From Ctena decussata (Eukaryota; Mollusca; Bivalvia; Lucinida; Lucinidae): 64,000 bases of DNA. Made by a program: the position numbers and the translations under genes. Of this stretch, positions 62,640 through 64,000 are shown one piece after another (the first letter of the stretch is position 1; the number at the start of each line of letters is the position of its first letter). Under the pieces are notes generated by a model. The model saw only the letters and a list, made by a program, of their open reading frames with translations. It searched no databases and was not told the DNA's origin. Location: positions 2,053,501 to 2,117,500 of the forward strand of contig OZ022498.1 of the NCBI GenBank assembly GCA_963989385.1, read 5' to 3'.

Positions 62640-64000
62640 GGATTCATGCACATTACAAAAAGTTAATTTCAGTATCTCTGAGGTGTGCAATGGTGAAAAC
62701 AGTAACAAAATTGGCTACTGGGCCGATTGTAATTTCATATATAGCCTCCAGAACCTATGGGAACAAAATATTGTTCAGATGGTCCAGGTCACTTTACCAG
62801 AATGGCTGCATTGACTATATATGGCAAAACCCTTTAAAAATCTCCTCCACCAGAAACAGTTGACTGTTGGCCTTGAAACTTTGTACATGTATGTAACACT
62901 GGGTACACAAGCACAATCAAGATTGTTGGAATGATAACCTTGGGAAAATGCGAGAACAAAAGATTTCATGGAGATAGTGGAAGATTTTTGCATAAAAAAT
63001 GGTATTTACAGTCATCTTAATGAAAACATGAGGATTTGTGAGCATAAGAGGTCAAGGTCATACTTTGACCTTTGATCCATATCTCATATTTCGACAATTA
63101 CATGCCTATATATAGTAAATACATTTAAAAATATTTTCCAGAACCAAGTGACAGATGGCCTTGAAACTTGGTATGTAGCATTGGGTACACAAATCCTACC
63201 AGGATTGTTCAAAAATGGTTGACCTTTTCTTCTTTTACAGCAAGGTCAAGTTTGTTTTCTGGTTCTTTTATATGGTAAAATGCTAGAACATAGATTTCAC
63301 AGAAATCATTGTAGATATTGGCCTAAAAATTGGTACATACAGTCATTTTAGGGAGTCATGAAGATGTGCGAGTACAAGAGGTCAAAAGCATTCTTTGACC
63401 TTTGACCTATGTTTCTCATATTTCTACAGTTTTAAACATGTCCTTTTAAATCCACATGGCCAGTTCTGACTTAATTTCATATAGTGCCTCCAGGGGTTAT
63501 TCAAATGTGCAGGTCACTTAATCATCATTGCTGCCACACCCATATATGGTAAAAATCTCAAAAACTTCTTCTCCAGAATCAATTTAGTGATGGCCTTGAA
63601 ACTTGGTTATGTAGAATTGGGTATTTGAGTGCTTCCAAGATTGTTCAAATACTTTGGTTTGACCATGACCTATTTTAAGGCTAGGTCAAATTTGCTTTCT
63701 GGGGCTTTTATATGGGAAAATGCTAGAACATAAGAGTTCATGGAAATTGTAGAAGATTTTGGCCTAAAAATTGGTACATGCATTATTTAAATGAGAACAT
63801 AAAGATTTGTGAGTACAAGAGGTATTGGTCATTCTATGAGTCTCATATTTTGACACTTTTCAAACAAGTCCTCAAAAGCTACAAGGTCAAGTGTAACCAA
63901 ATTTTTTAAAGAGCCTCTAGGGCTTGCAGGAACGAACATTTGTTCAAGCGGTCCAGGTCACCAGACCAACATGGCGGCCACACCAATATATGGTACACAT
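62640..64000. repeat. Irregular tandem array running off the window
   Basis: Phrases such as GGCCTTGAAACTT(T/G)GTA (62871, 63159, 63592), GAGGTCAAGGTCATACTTTG and CAAGAGGT recur at about 290-440 bp. It is related in style to the Helentron-like arrays (a TTGAAACTTGGTATGTAG phrase). No CTAG hairpin end is visible before 64000. Confidence 0.6.

Overview
This is animal nuclear DNA, most likely from a bivalve mollusc. The coding content is dominated by retrotransposons, host exons are short with GT/AG introns, and there are many tandem-repeat-cored elements that start ATRCCCCC, carry a (GTCC)n run and end in a hairpin plus CTAG. As far as I know, that architecture is typical of bivalve pearl/Helentron-type elements. 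The species cannot be named from sequence alone. Only one host gene is clear: two exons of an ABHD14-type alpha/beta hydrolase on the + strand (55533-55735 and 57049-57214). Its first exon and the exons after 57214 are not found here.

Layout. 1-9 kb: palindromic MITEs, a 4.5 kb long-inverted-repeat element (2391-6929) with a TTAA-flanked element at its centre (4401-6134), and simple repeats. 9-14 kb: a TTAA-flanked MITE, short hairpin retroposons, and a miniature LTR retrotransposon (TRIM) whose repeats carry a 5S rRNA-like Pol III promoter (12316-12846). 14.4-18.6 kb: a CR1/L2-like LINE with an open ORF2, sitting inside a MITE. 18.8-23 kb: LINE remnant, degenerate tandem array, palindromes, and a second TRIM (21216-22870) whose 151 bp LTRs carry a tRNA-like promoter. 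23.7-26.1 kb: Helentron-like element with a 490 bp higher-order repeat. 27.2-29.3 kb and 43.7-45.9 kb: two copies of one composite repeat. 29.4-36.7 kb (minus strand): an apparently intact LINE with a PHD-finger ORF1 of 1252 aa overlapping an endonuclease/RT ORF2 of 1156 aa. 38.2-42.8 kb: a 4.6 kb TTAA-flanked non-autonomous element holding a reverse Helentron-like array, a tRNA SINE and a four-armed palindrome. 46-51 kb: MITEs, a fourth hairpin retroposon and a large Helentron-like array. 51-55.3 kb: a SINE nested two MITEs deep, a decayed RT, and a MITE split by a Helentron-like element. 55.5-59.2 kb: ABHD14 exons and repeat-filled introns. 59.2-64 kb: a three-level nest (TTAA MITE containing a Helentron-like element containing a TTAA MITE), then an array running off the window.

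How the parts interact. The two LINEs could in principle supply RT to SINEs, but no LINE-SINE tail match was established. The many MITEs and Helentron-like arrays carry no protein of their own and must depend on enzymes encoded elsewhere. Nested insertions fix exact ends and target duplications for several families, which is the strongest evidence in the window. All alignments were done by eye.
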